From assembly GCF_009870125.1 (NCBI RefSeq), contig NC_046681.1, positions 14,211,001 through 14,275,000 on the forward strand: a stretch of 64,000 nucleotides of DNA, in the 5' to 3' direction. Below, in pieces: positions 35,801 through 47,484 of this stretch. The stretch comes from Drosophila pseudoobscura (taxonomy: Eukaryota > Arthropoda > Insecta > Diptera > Drosophilidae). Within the stretch, counting starts at the first letter, position 1. Each line of letters begins with the position of its first letter. Made by a program: the position numbers and the translations under genes. The notes below the pieces were generated by a model. That model saw nothing but the letters and a program-made list of their open reading frames with translations, made no database searches and was not told where the DNA came from.

Positions 35801-38800
35801 GACCGTCCCGCCCCCCACTCCGCCGCAAATCTGCATTTGCCGTAACTCGAGGCATAGCCAAAATATCTCTGCCACATTGACACAATGAGGCCAGTGGCAG
35901 AGCAAAAGTACAGCGAACCTGCAATACTTTTTTTAAAACAATTGAATTTTTAATAGTGTGTGCTTCCAAAAAGCAACCAGGGAGGTAGAGCTGCCACTAT
36001 CCAGAGATGCAAAAGAATCACACAGGCAGACGAGGCAAAAGTGGCAGGGTAGGAGGCTACTTCCCCTGGAGCCTGAACTATCGAATTGATTTTTAACTTT
36101 AAGCTTAACCTGCACTCTGATTGTTTGGCCAAATTTGAATTCGTTCTCTATGAACCGAGAGCCGTACAGAACTTTGCCTTTTCATATAATATGCAAATCA
36201 TTTTCCACATTTTCACTATGCAAACATTTTCGCAAAACCCCCTACAATGAATTCGAGCTTGAAAAATACATCTATTGAATGCATACGTTAGAAATATCTA
36301 GAAAATCTGCATAGACTGTTAGGATTTTTTATTCGTTCAATTGGTTGATAAATCATTTGAGTGCAATGCAATTTTTATGTCGATTTCATTGTTTTGTTGT
36401 ATTTTGGGGTTTTAAGTATAAGGTTTTAAAAGGTTTTTTATGGAAAAGGGAGCAGCCAAGCGTTTCGTATAAGTTTCTAAATATTGAAAATATTCTATTG
36501 CCAGCAATCAAAGGTCCATGAGTCCTCTATATATATAACAAATTTTAAGGCTTCCAAAAGAAGACTTTGCCTGAGAAAACTTTTGTAGCCAGGATCTCCA
36601 CGTGAGATATATATTGGCAAGGACTTAACCTTTTTTTGATAGAAATTCCAAAGATTCGAATGTATAAATCCTTACTCTTTGTCTCATTTTCCTACCTGAA
36701 CTTCACACCAATCAAAACCTCGACCAGAGGCTTACATTCTTTCCAAAATTTTAAGCACCCGAAATCCGTATAGTTTATGCTCCACATATAACCCAATCTC
36801 ATGGCTACTGCTGCTATAACTCCTTGCTTAACAATTTTTTTTGCTAAAAAACGCATCAACTTCCATTGCACTTTGTTGAATTCCCCTTGACACTGCCACA
36901 CATACAAAAATGAAAGAGAGAGAAAAACCACTGCAAGAGCATGAGAAAAAGCCTGAAACGTGCCAGACGCAGGTGGAAAAATCAGGCAAAAAAAGGAAAA
37001 GAACAGCAAAAGCAACAACAACAGGATGATTTGGGCATTTTCCACCGCCCACCCACAAAGACCGCAGCGCCGACATAACTTAATGACGTCGTTTTATGTT
37101 TCACTTTGGCGGCGAAAGCAATAAATTTACTCAGGTCTCAGGGTCTGTAACGTGGTGCTACAGGGCGTGTGTGTGTGTGTTGCAAGGAGGTGGTAGTGGC
37201 AAGTGCCACAAGAAATTCAAAGAATGCATTTGTGCAGCATTGGCGCTGGGATTGCGCTGTCGGTTGGGTGTTTGCTGCTGCTGCCGTGAAAGTGAAATTC
37301 CAGGGGCTCAAAAACACACACACCCAAACGATGGTCCGTTGCCGACGCCGATATGCCTGGGCAAATATTTCCACCTGGAAAGCAGAAAGGTAATAAGGGG
37401 ATGGTGTATAAGGCTGGGAGCCAGGCACTATACGGGGTGATTAATGGAAGGGGGAATGCGTCTGGGAATCAAGGGCTTGTCGTGTGTGTTTGATTTGCAC
37501 GGAAGTCGCTTGAATTATGTTGTCATTTCAGTGGAAAAGTGATTTACTTTGAAATAAGAAATTAGATAGAGAATACCGATACAGAAAACTATAAAATTAA
37601 GCAAGAAGTATTGCAGTTTTCAACTGTATTTCATTCGAAATTTCTGAATGAACAAGTAACGTAGAAAGGATTCAAGATATAAAAGAGTAGGATTACAGGA
37701 TAAAAATCATTAGAAAGGAACATATCTTCCAAAGAAAGCAAGGAATGAATGAATCTGGAAATAAAGATAGTCATAAAAAACGATTTTACTTAGTCTGCAG
37801 TTTTAAATAATTGCAGATACTGGCAGCAGATATTGAAAATCCAAAAAAAATCATACAAAAATTCACAAAAATAATCTCCCAAAAATCCCATCAAACATCA
37901 TCATCAATCCATCATATCATCCATCGGTGAACTGCGGCGGCTGTCAGTTGCATTTTGTAAAAATTATGTGAAATGTTCGTCGTTTTAAAAGTGTCGTTGA
38001 CACTGCACACTGCACAAAAAGAGAGCTTCCAGCCTGCCTGCAGCAACTAGATATGTGGCAGACACTGAAAGTGACACAAAACAATGAGAGAAACAGAAAC
38101 AGAAGGAGTGGCAGTGCCAGTGCCAGTGCCACACACCGGAGTTGAGAGCTCCTGACAGACAGGTCGGTTCATCAAAAAACGTACCACAAAACACTTGGAT
38201 AAACTTATTTTCTGTTTTGTTGAAGCCAAAGGCTTAGCCAACAATGGTTTGTTTTGGGATTAATAAAAGTATATTACGAGTATTATCCGTAGATCTAAAA
38301 GCGTTTGCATACAAGTTTAAATGGCGGAAAATTGTGCAAATTCAAGTTCTTTTCACTAAATTTTCCTGCATACAAACTCTTTTATCCTTACTCAAGTAAA
38401 ATGCTCACGTAGCTAGCCAAAAGGAAGATAGAAATCCAAGCAAACTATCTGCAAAAATACCCCGAAAAAGAGAGCTACATTACACGGTCAATTGGGAACT
38501 GATTGAGAGGTGCCGACAACGAGCTGCTATCCTGTACAGATTGATGGAAGAAGTCTCCGTGCTTTGGGGAGGAGCAACAACCTGGGAGACGCTTGAAAAA
38601 TCTTCAATGCACAAATACAAGTGCACACATACGAGTAGTACATGTTTAGCCGCTGGGCCGCCGCAAAGTATGCAACGAGTATGCCTGTTTTCTGCCTCCT
38701 TCGTGTCGTGTGTAATTTTGAGCGATATAAATAAGTAATTAGCACATAGTGCCCAGCAGAGGTGCACTGACATGTCAAACATTACACAATGTACACATAC

Positions 38801-41800
38801 ACGTACTCATACCACATTTAATGGCCTGCTTAAAGTGCAATTTACTTTCAAGTCCTTTGTTCTTGCATAATGGTGATGCTGTGCTTCCTTCGCCTTATCT
38901 TTGTGCAACCAAGGAGCAGCGACCTTCTGTGTGGGAAACGAAAAAGTAATAGACACCACCAAAAAGAAACAGTCGATTGTGGATTTTCCCTGCCTTTTGT
39001 GTACGTAAGTGTTTTGAGTATCTAAAATGCATGTGGCATAAATAGCTTTAGCATAAAGAACCTCCTGTGAAAGATGCCATGCAGAAGCCATGGAAATTAT
39101 CAATTACCTGCCAGCAACAGTCCAGCCAGTCATATAAGCTGTGAATAAGCTGTGCACTCCTACTCATTTCTATTTTAATTCCATAACTTTTCAGACACAC
39201 CAAACCACACAAAAGTTCCCCATCTAATGGAAAAATCGAATTTCCCACAGAGAGAGAGAGGTCACACATCAATTGCTGCTGAAGGATCGAACATTTGGCC
39301 ATTAGCCAACAAACAAGTAAGTACTTAACAAGTCTCTCCACTAATTGCCCAGACACAATCGATAATGACACCAAAACTCCATTGAACATTGAACCAAGCA
39401 CCAAACATCACTTGTCAATTGATTTAGCAAAGCAAATTCGTCCACAGTCCCAGGAATATTGAATGCAATTTGCGAGAGAAATTTATCTAATATGTAAGAT
39501 AAATTAAAAGATAAATAGATAAATGATCAAATATATGGAAGTAAGACATAGAATGGGTAAAGTAAATTTTTTTTTTATACGATTAAATTTGTTCATGCAA
39601 CTCGTTATTTTTACATACCAATACTCTTATACATATACTGTTGCTATATGGAAGTTCGACTGTACTTATATTTATTTTCCTACATCTACTTAATCTTATG
39701 ATATAATATATACATTTAATTACTGTTATATTTGTTCTACTAATAATACGCTTTGATCTGCATGTTTTACATGGAAATTCATTATTCTTTTCTGATTCTA
39801 GACTATACCAAATAGTTTTGCATAAATCCCAAAAAAGCTTCTTCTATATGAAAATAAAAAATACAAGTAAAAACAGGTTGCTCTACAGTTTATTTTTTGC
39901 AAAAGTTTATTCTGTGGATTATTTGCCACAAAAAAGAGCTGAAAACAAACATAAATATGTGCTCTATGCAAGTTAATTTCATTTCAGATATATGTAGCTT
40001 AAAAAATTACGCAACTGGCAAAGTGAAGAAGTGCAACTTTATTCCTCCTTGATTGATGGAATGTCCGTGAAATTATGTAAATGAAAGCCACAATGTGCCA
40101 GCTTCAGTGCCAGCGCCAGTGCAAGGCAATAAGCGACCAATTTTCATTGCTCAGTCGAGTGAAATAAGCATCGTGGAAATTCCGGACAAGGACATCTGGG
40201 GATGGATGGTGTTCGAGAAAGGAATCTGTCAGTCGTCTGTCTTTTTGTCTGTCTTTCTGTCTGGCGACTTAATATTAAAACGGATACGAAATAATGGCAT
40301 TGAAGTGTGGCCCTCTGCAGTGGCAGTGGCGTTGGATATTCCGATTGGTATTGCGATTGGGATTATCGTTGCATATGGCCATACACGGCCATTCAATCAG
40401 GCAATTAACATTAATTATGATATACGCTCGACGACTGGAATCATTTTCCTTTTGGCCATGCCATCACACATGTCGTATACTTCATTTCATTTGGTTTCGC
40501 ATTAAAAGCATTTTTGCGGCTACAGCTCCCGAAATTCAATTTCTGTTTCTCCTTTCTACCCATTTCTCTCACTTGCTACCCGATTGGCTCCCATTTCTGG
40601 TTTTTCTGCGACAATTTGCGCTGATGATTTCCCCACAGGCTGTTCCGTGGGGGTAGGGGTTGCAGGAGGAGGTTTGTAATTAATGCGGATTCTCCTGCTC
40701 CCTAGCATGGGAATTTTGTGAGGGAATCAACCATCAAATGTGTGAATATGGCAATCGATATGACAATTTGGTGCACCATCCATTTTCCAGTCTGCTAATT
40801 GGAAGGTAAAAGCTCCGGGGATATGGGCATGTGAATGTGGCTACATTTTCGGTTGCTTTTGTAACACAAATATTACGTTTTGATTGCCCGGCATTCAATA
40901 TTCGAATACCACATACCAAACCTTATTAAATGTCGATATATTTTCCTAATTAAAAGGAAAACTTCAAGTATTTAAAGAATGTTTTTTGGTCACAGCATTG
41001 ATATTCTTGGAGATATGTTTTATTTTATTACCAAAGATGCATCCATACCTTTTATTATTTGATTATAGCTCGTCGCGAGAATGTCTGTCTCTCAATGCAG
41101 ATATTGACACTTACACCGTTAAAAAATGTGTCAAATGTAATTGATGCATCATATCTTGTTATAGACAACACTCAATGGCATAACGGCGGAGAATATTTAT
41201 AAAAAATATGAAATTTGTTTGTAGGAATAATATTTCAGGCTATAACCATATACAAATTCTAGCTTTAAATAACCGCTTCACATATTCTAATCAATATTTC
41301 AGCATCTACAAATGTACATATAGAAATTCGTATTCCTTTAACAGATTTTGTATCTCTAACGAACTCTTTTGTGGCTCAGTTTTTATGGCAGTTTCCATTG
41401 CCATTTCCATTTTTTTTTCTCTTTGAGGGTCACACAGCACCGCGTATTCGGTTTGTTAGCTCTCAAAGTCAATTAGTGTAATTAATTCCTCACTTCATGC
41501 TGGCATCTCTCAAACACAAAAAAATAGTGAAAGCTCTGTGTGTGTGCGTTTGGCCAAAAAGAGAGAAATTTTATATATATTTCTTTTTGTGTGTGTGACA
41601 AAAATTTGGCCAAAAAAAATGGTACAAAATGTAGCCATCGAAATCACTGCAGATCTGCTCTGTGATTGCAAAGACTTTTATTTATTTTTGTCTGTGATTT
41701 TGGCTTTAAAACGAAGCAAAAGATACAATATAGAAGAAATAGCTATGCAAAGAATCTGGTATACAAATAAGTGGATAAGTCATTGGCTTATTGCATTATA

Positions 41801-42166
41801 GGACTGTTTCTAGACCTGTAAATATCAAAAGAAAGCGAAACCAAAAGTTCAACCAACAATTGAGATACTGAAATGAGTTTCTAGTTTCCTCATGTAGGGG
41901 ATGTGGAAAAATCTGCAGCAAAGCGAAGGAAGACCAACAATCAGGCAATCAGACAGCCACTTAAATCGCTTCCTGTGGCATGAGCAGCAGTCGCATTCCC
42001 CAGTTTTGCTTAATAAATTATGCAAATTCTTTTGTAACTCAAGATTGATGCTCGTGAAAGAGAGTTCATTGAGAATTCCTTCATTTAAAGCAATTATATG
42101 AAACGGAAAATGCCTTTTGTAGAGGTTCCAATAAAAAAACAGCAACATTTAATATGCATTGATACA
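29811..42166. other. Non-coding stretch, no supported gene
   Basis: More than 12 kb without a supported gene. It contains a 16-base perfect palindrome at 29960-29975, ACTAATCAT repeats at about 33482-33520, CTGCCG/CTGCCA hexamers at 35115-35143 and GTGCCA repeats at 38111-38132. The open frame of 162 codons near 33.8-34.3 kb and others of about 100-136 codons have no domains or start context worth accepting. Confidence 0.6.
29960..29975. repeat. Perfect 16-base palindrome
   Basis: GGGATATATATATCCC reads the same on both strands. It could be a simple cruciform-forming or binding site, but chance is likely. Confidence 0.6.
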
Positions 42167-42172
42167 TTTATT
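42167..42172 (-). terminator. Poly(A) signal of the minus-strand Toll gene
   Basis: Read on the minus strand this is AATAAA, about 8 bases after the stop codon at 42,180. The 3' untranslated region would be very short. Confidence 0.6.
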
Positions 42173-42179
42173 GCAATAT

Positions 42180-44921
42180 CTAAGAAAACTGAATAACCTC
42201 ATGATCAGTCCATTTGACCCTATGCTGAACTTTAATATGGGGCATCGAATAGATCAACTTATTCCAGAAATTGGGGTCATCTCGCTTGAGGTACGTGTTC
42301 AGCACCATGTAGGTCCGCAGTTCGCTGTCCAAATCATCAAAGTTCTCCACTTCCGGATAGAGGACCACAATAAGCCGCTTACATCGATCCTGGGAGGTGG
42401 CATGCAGAGCGAGGCGGAACTCCAGTCGCCCCCAAGTGGACTTTAGGAAGTGGTTCGTCATCAGGATTATGATGCGCCTTGAGTCCTTCACAGATTGGCT
42501 GATGCACTCTGGAATGGACACGCCCAAAAGCCAGTCGCGCAGATAGAAGCAGAGTTGGAACTTCTGGGGGCCATTCTCCAGTCTCTCCACAAACTCCTCA
42601 ATCAGATCCTCGTCTTTGTGGGTGAAGGATAGAAATGCATCGAACTTCTTCCGTTCGTCGAGTTCCCGTCGTGCAGCGAGGCTCAGGCATACGCCGTGCT
42701 CGTAGAACCAGATCAGGAGGGGCTGCTTGAAGTAAATCATCAGGTTTATGGACAAGATCATTAACATAAACGAAACAGTGAGGGTCAAATAGTGCACGAA
42801 GCCAGAGGGGCATACTGAACTCTCATCCGTTTCGATCAGGAGGTTCGCTGTGTCTCCGCAGGTGATATTTGTGACATCTCCGATTCTGGGACCTCCTCCC
42901 TTCACGAATCCCAAGAAATCTTTCTCCTCGCAAGTGCAAGCCCAGGGATTTCCAGACAGGAATAGCTTTAGATCTGACGATTTCGTTCTCTTTTCAAAGA
43001 TATCTAGAGTCTTCCTGTTAATTACAGCAATTCTGTTGTTTCGTATGTCCATATACGAGAGGTTTCGTGGAAGATTATCGAGTTCCGTTAGTCGATTGTT
43101 GGCCAGAAAGAGTCGTACGACATTTGCGTACCCTAGCCTCGCATCATTGGGCAATACGCGGAGTTTGTTGTTCTGAAATAAAAGGGTCGTTGGGCCGTAC
43201 ATCGGGATAGGTAATGGTGGTATCTCCGAGAGGTCTTCCCCACTGCAGTCAACGATAAATTCCATGGAGTAATAATTTCTGAGGCAAATGCAGTCGTCGG
43301 GACATTCTCCATCGAAGTGAGAAAACTCCAAGGCTGCAGCATATTTCCTCGCGTGATTTACGCGTCCACGCAGATTCAATAGGAAAGTCGTCATCTTCCA
43401 GAAGCAATGCCAGGGATCATCCGTCAGGTGGATGTTTCTTCCACGTTCTATGAGAAAATTGTGGATCTGGCTGTGACTTCTTTCTTGAAATGTTAAGGTG
43501 AAATTGTAGTAGTCCGAAGATGGCTTCTCATCGCAATACGGAAAAAATAGATTGCCAAAACTATTGAGGGAGATATTTTTGGCCATATAGTCCACTAGCT
43601 TTTTATCAAGTGTGGAGATGTTGTTAAAGCCAATGTTCAGATGCTCAAGATGTACGGGGAGCTGGCTTATCTCTAGATTATGCAGTTTGTTATCCGAGAT
43701 ATCCAATCGCATCAAATGATTATAGCCGGGAGTCGATTGGCTGGGCAGATGCCTGAGATTGTTTCCGCGAAAATTAAGCGTGGGACAGCCTGTAATTGGC
43801 CTTGGCAAAGGAGGTATTTCGTTCAAGTTTCTTTCGCTGCAATCAATCATAAACTCCCTCTCGTACCGCATATATCTGCATTCGCATACCTCCGGGCAGC
43901 GTCGTCCATGGACTCCGCGTGTGAATAGGCAATAGAAGGAATTCTCTTTGCACATAAATGCTGTGATATTTTCATGGGTATCAAAAATTGAACCGTGAAT
44001 GAACTTCAGCTTCGAATAACTCTCAAAATATCTCGTCTCGATTACAATCTCTTTGCCGCTCATAACGAAAAGCTCCAAAGTCTTTTGCAGATTCTCCGAA
44101 CTGAAAACGTAATATACAAACTTCTATAAAAAGAAACCATTCAGAGATCTTACGAACCTCAAGAAATTTTGATTCCTAACAAGTGTGTTTGTAAAATTTA
44201 ATATTTTCAAGCTTTTCAAATCACTAAAAGTATTAGATGTGAGATTTTCCATCTTTAATCCTTGAAAAGTAAGCAGATTTAATTGTGTTTTGCCTTTAAA
44301 AGTACCATCTTCCATCCAGAACTCGGGAGTTTGTGACCTTCCTTCATAACGAATCTGAATTGTTTTCAAGTTATCCATCGTCCTTCGAATATAACTATTT
44401 GCGGCATGTGAATTTATGATATTCTCAACAGTAAAAGTGAAGATTAAAGCCAAATGAGAAGGACCATTCTTTAAATCGGGTTCAGCTTCAAGTATTATCA
44501 GATCTCCAGAATATATTTCGTATTTGAGGACTTTGGAAGCCCCAAAATCTCTAATATAATCTATTCCAGGTCGAAATCTGTCATCTTTAGAGCTCGGGAT
44601 TCCAGTCACTGTTAAACTTTCGAGTTCCGTTCCACTTTCATCGGTAATTGAGGTTATATTCGATTCTATAGACCCTCGCCTCTCTTTCCACTTGATCCTT
44701 AAATGTCCGGATTCCAACTCCATTTGAAAACGATTGGTTACGACAGTATTGTTCGTCTTTAGGCATGATTTATCATTGGATCCCTGACAATAGATGTCAC
44801 AGTAATCCTCTCGGATGTTCAGCAAATACGAGTCCGATTTGGGGATCGTACAGAAATATATCTCTGTGGTTAAAACAAGAGGAAGGAATGCCAATATATT
44901 CCGCGACATATTACAATGCAA
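42180..44921 (-). CDS. Toll-family receptor (Toll-3/Toll-4-like), copy 1, 894 aa
   Basis: A single-pass Toll receptor. Exon 1 is 44921-44158 and exon 2 is 44100-42180, with a 57-nt intron at 44157-44101 (GTTCGT...TTTCAG) that contains an in-frame stop. The spliced frame gives 894 residues. Residues 1 to about 25 form a signal peptide; the second ATG (MSRN) would give a cleaner one. The ectodomain holds one leucine-rich repeat at the end of exon 1, then two modules of LRRNT cysteine motif (CPEVCEC and CPDDCIC), a few repeats and an LRRCT (NPWACTC in the second). The transmembrane helix is at about residues 689-712. The TIR domain begins near 740 with box 1 FDAFLSF, box 2 RDWLLGVSIPE and box 3 FW. 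Toll TIR domains bind MyD88 and lead to NF-kB type factors such as Dif or Dorsal. The short, cysteine-framed ectodomain and divergent TIR point to Toll-3/Toll-4 rather than Toll or Toll-9; orthology is inferred. Head to head with its inverted copy at 47.6-50.3 kb. Confidence 0.93.
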
Positions 44922-45012
44922 CTGCAGTATATGGAAGTTGAATTTACACTAATTATATTTGGCACAATCGCTTGTGGCTTGCTAATGTTCTCCCATTTCC
45001 CAACAAATCTTT
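42236..45012 (-). repeat. Left arm of Toll inverted duplication
   Basis: This arm matches the reverse complement of 47,485-50,261. The outer limit is where CCCCATA is followed by different sequence in the two copies. The inner limit is about 90 bases upstream of the ATG, at AAAGATTTGTTGGGAAATGGG. Similarity is very high at both ends and low in the middle (about 43,270-44,150). Confidence 0.92.
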
Positions 45013-46500
45013 ACGAATCTTGCAAAGTTTAAATTTTAAAAAGTAAACAACTCCCTAAAGGGTAATTTAAAATAAACTTTTCCTTCGATAAGAAGAATTT
45101 TTAAACAAAACTCAAATCAAAATGCATTAATTGTTCAGGCAGAAGGCCTCAATTGTAATGCAATTTAAATCGCAACACAAAAACACCTTCTAGATGGGAA
45201 GGACACCAATTGGAACCGCAAAATAGGCCCAGAACCCATCAAAATCAGCCGCACATGTGGATTATGTGGAGCAAAACCAAGAGTACAGTAGTTGTCGGTC
45301 CTGCCAGAGAGTATGCGCCTATGTTTGTGTTTCTGTAGACGATGGTCAAGCGAAAATATGAAAATGTACGAAATGCAGGGGCCTCTCCATATGGTGGCTG
45401 GCTGTGGGTCCTGCACCTGGGGGAAATCAAGCGGCAACGTGCATCTCTTGCAGGCCCTCATTCTGCCACTTGGAACTCTAGAGCTGTAGCTGTAAATGAA
45501 ATGAAATCTACCACAAAACACAACAATAAAAACAGACACACACGACACCAAGTTCGCTTTTCCGGCTGTTTGTGTATGAGTGTATTTTTCCAGTAAAAGG
45601 TTTATGCATTTGACAGTAGCATTATGTAGCTCTGGAGAGGCAGAGAGGAGACCATGAAAGAAAAACAATTCAACTTTTCCCATTCATGCTGTCTCATTAG
45701 AGACACACGATGCTGAAAAATCAATCAATTATACAAAACACACGCCTCAATCTTATATATAGACTTGAAATTTGGTTTAATACTAAATTTCCTAAGTCCT
45801 AAGCTTTCCCTCTCTCTTTCTTCTCATTCCCCTCTCTCCCCCTCACTCTGCTTCCGTAATCACCTGAGTAGTATCCAAATCATTCTCGATTCAGGGTTTA
45901 CTTTCGTCAGCTTTGTTTGCTATTCGAAGGCTGCTAAGCTAATTTATGGACATGAGACTTGGGCAGGCACAGTGGTACCAAAACCAATTTGGTAATGCTG
46001 AAAGAAAATATCCAAAGTTCATTATAAAATAAAACATTTTTGGTTTAAATATTGCACACTAAAATATAGTTTCAGCTTTTTATCAAATACTTGAAATTTT
46101 TTTTAAATTTTTTAGAATTAAATGAGGAGTAGTGTACCTAAAAGTTTTATTTGACCTGCACACAACATTCTAAATTTTATTATATTTTCAATAATATTCC
46201 ACATTATTTATAACCCTTTTCTCACTTTTCAGTCACACTGTAAGCCCCCACAAAGAAAATCATGATCCGCATCGACTTTGACGTCAACCAGCCTTTCCCT
46301 TGGTCCCCTTTGGCCTTTGGATAACTGTGCGAATGTGCAAACACGATACAGAGTCGAAAGCAGGGGCCAAGCAAACAATCTGACTTTCAATTCCAGCTCC
46401 AGCTCCAGACCAAGACCAAGACTCCCTTCAGTTGCAGATGCAACTCCGCTCGCTCTTCCTCCTCCACTGAATGTCTGTCGTAATGTATTAAATAGCCACC

Positions 46501-46537
46501 GTGGGCTGTGGGTTGTGGGCTGTGGACTGTGGGCTGC
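46501..46537 (+). repeat. TGTGGGC heptamer repeats
   Basis: About five tandem units of TGTGGGC/TGTGGAC in the spacer between the Toll genes. Confidence 0.75.
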
Positions 46538-46681
46538 CGGGGGAAGTCCTAATGGGGGTAGCCGGGACTAGCTCTAACCGCAATTTATGTCGACTCCACT
46601 TCCGGTCTGTGGGACATAACTCTTGTTAGGCCGCCTCCTGCCTCCCGCCTGCCAGAGCCAAAGTCCTGCCACAGGAGGTAG

Positions 46682-46717
46682 CGTGTGTGTGAGTGTATGT
46701 GTGTGTGTGCGTGTGCG
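46682..46717 (+). repeat. TG dinucleotide microsatellite
   Basis: Interrupted (TG)n run with A and C interruptions, in the spacer between the Toll genes. Confidence 0.8.
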
Positions 46718-47484
46718 GAATTTCTTGTCATCATTTTCAGCTGCAGCAGCTGCAAATTAACTTGCATAATTTAAGCGTCAGTCGGGGAAATCGGGAAAAT
46801 GTTGCGCTCAGTTCATTGGGGCATCCAAGACATGGTCCTTGTCCTCCTCCGTGCCATGCCATGCCCTTGGCTACTAAATTATGACTATTCGAAGCGCATA
46901 AATCAACAAAACTCTGCCCTAATTAGTTTAGAAGGCAAGTATCCCCATTCTAAATGAAAGGGTAGCCAGAAAATCAACGAATATGGATGAATATCCAAGG
47001 AAACAATGGTAAATGGTGACTGTTTTATTTAATACAAAGAAAAGTATTCTATGTTTGTTATATTCTGACAAAAGCTTATTCTCTTTTCGACGAAATCCCG
47101 CATCTTCTGGTTTAACTGCTAAATGCTACTGTTTCTTATGTCGAGAGTTGTAATATTTGGTCGATCTCAGTTAGTACATTGATGACCAAGTAAAGATGTT
47201 CTACGGTGGGCAATGCTGCTAGATAATTTCCTTCGAAAAGAAGGCTCCATTGTCCAGATATCGGTGTGGGTATCCGGTATAAATTCTATTTTTCCAACTG
47301 TCGAGCATACGAACCTTAAGAATGAGAGATTCTATACAGTGGCTCTGATAAAAGTTTCTCAAGCTTTCGAATACTTATAAGTTTCTTATCTCATCCGGAG
47401 TAAGGAAAATGTAATAATAATCAAATAACGAAGCTCTAATTACTATTCTGGGAATCGTCTACTTTTTCAAGTTCTCAAATCCCC

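Larger units (their letters stand above)
45013..47484. other. Spacer between the two Toll arms
   Basis: About 2.47 kb of sequence not shared between the arms, lying between the two divergent receptor genes. It holds CT-rich sequence near 45.8 kb, TGTGGGC repeats at 46501-46537 and a TG run at 46682-46717. A 172-codon minus-strand frame here (45,165-45,683) has no domain and is not accepted. Regulatory elements for both genes would be expected here. Confidence 0.65.

Noticed and set aside
45165..45683. Open frame of 172 codons on the minus strand between the Toll genes
   Set aside because: Low-complexity, cysteine/histidine-scattered translation with no recognisable motif. It is not part of the duplicated arms.
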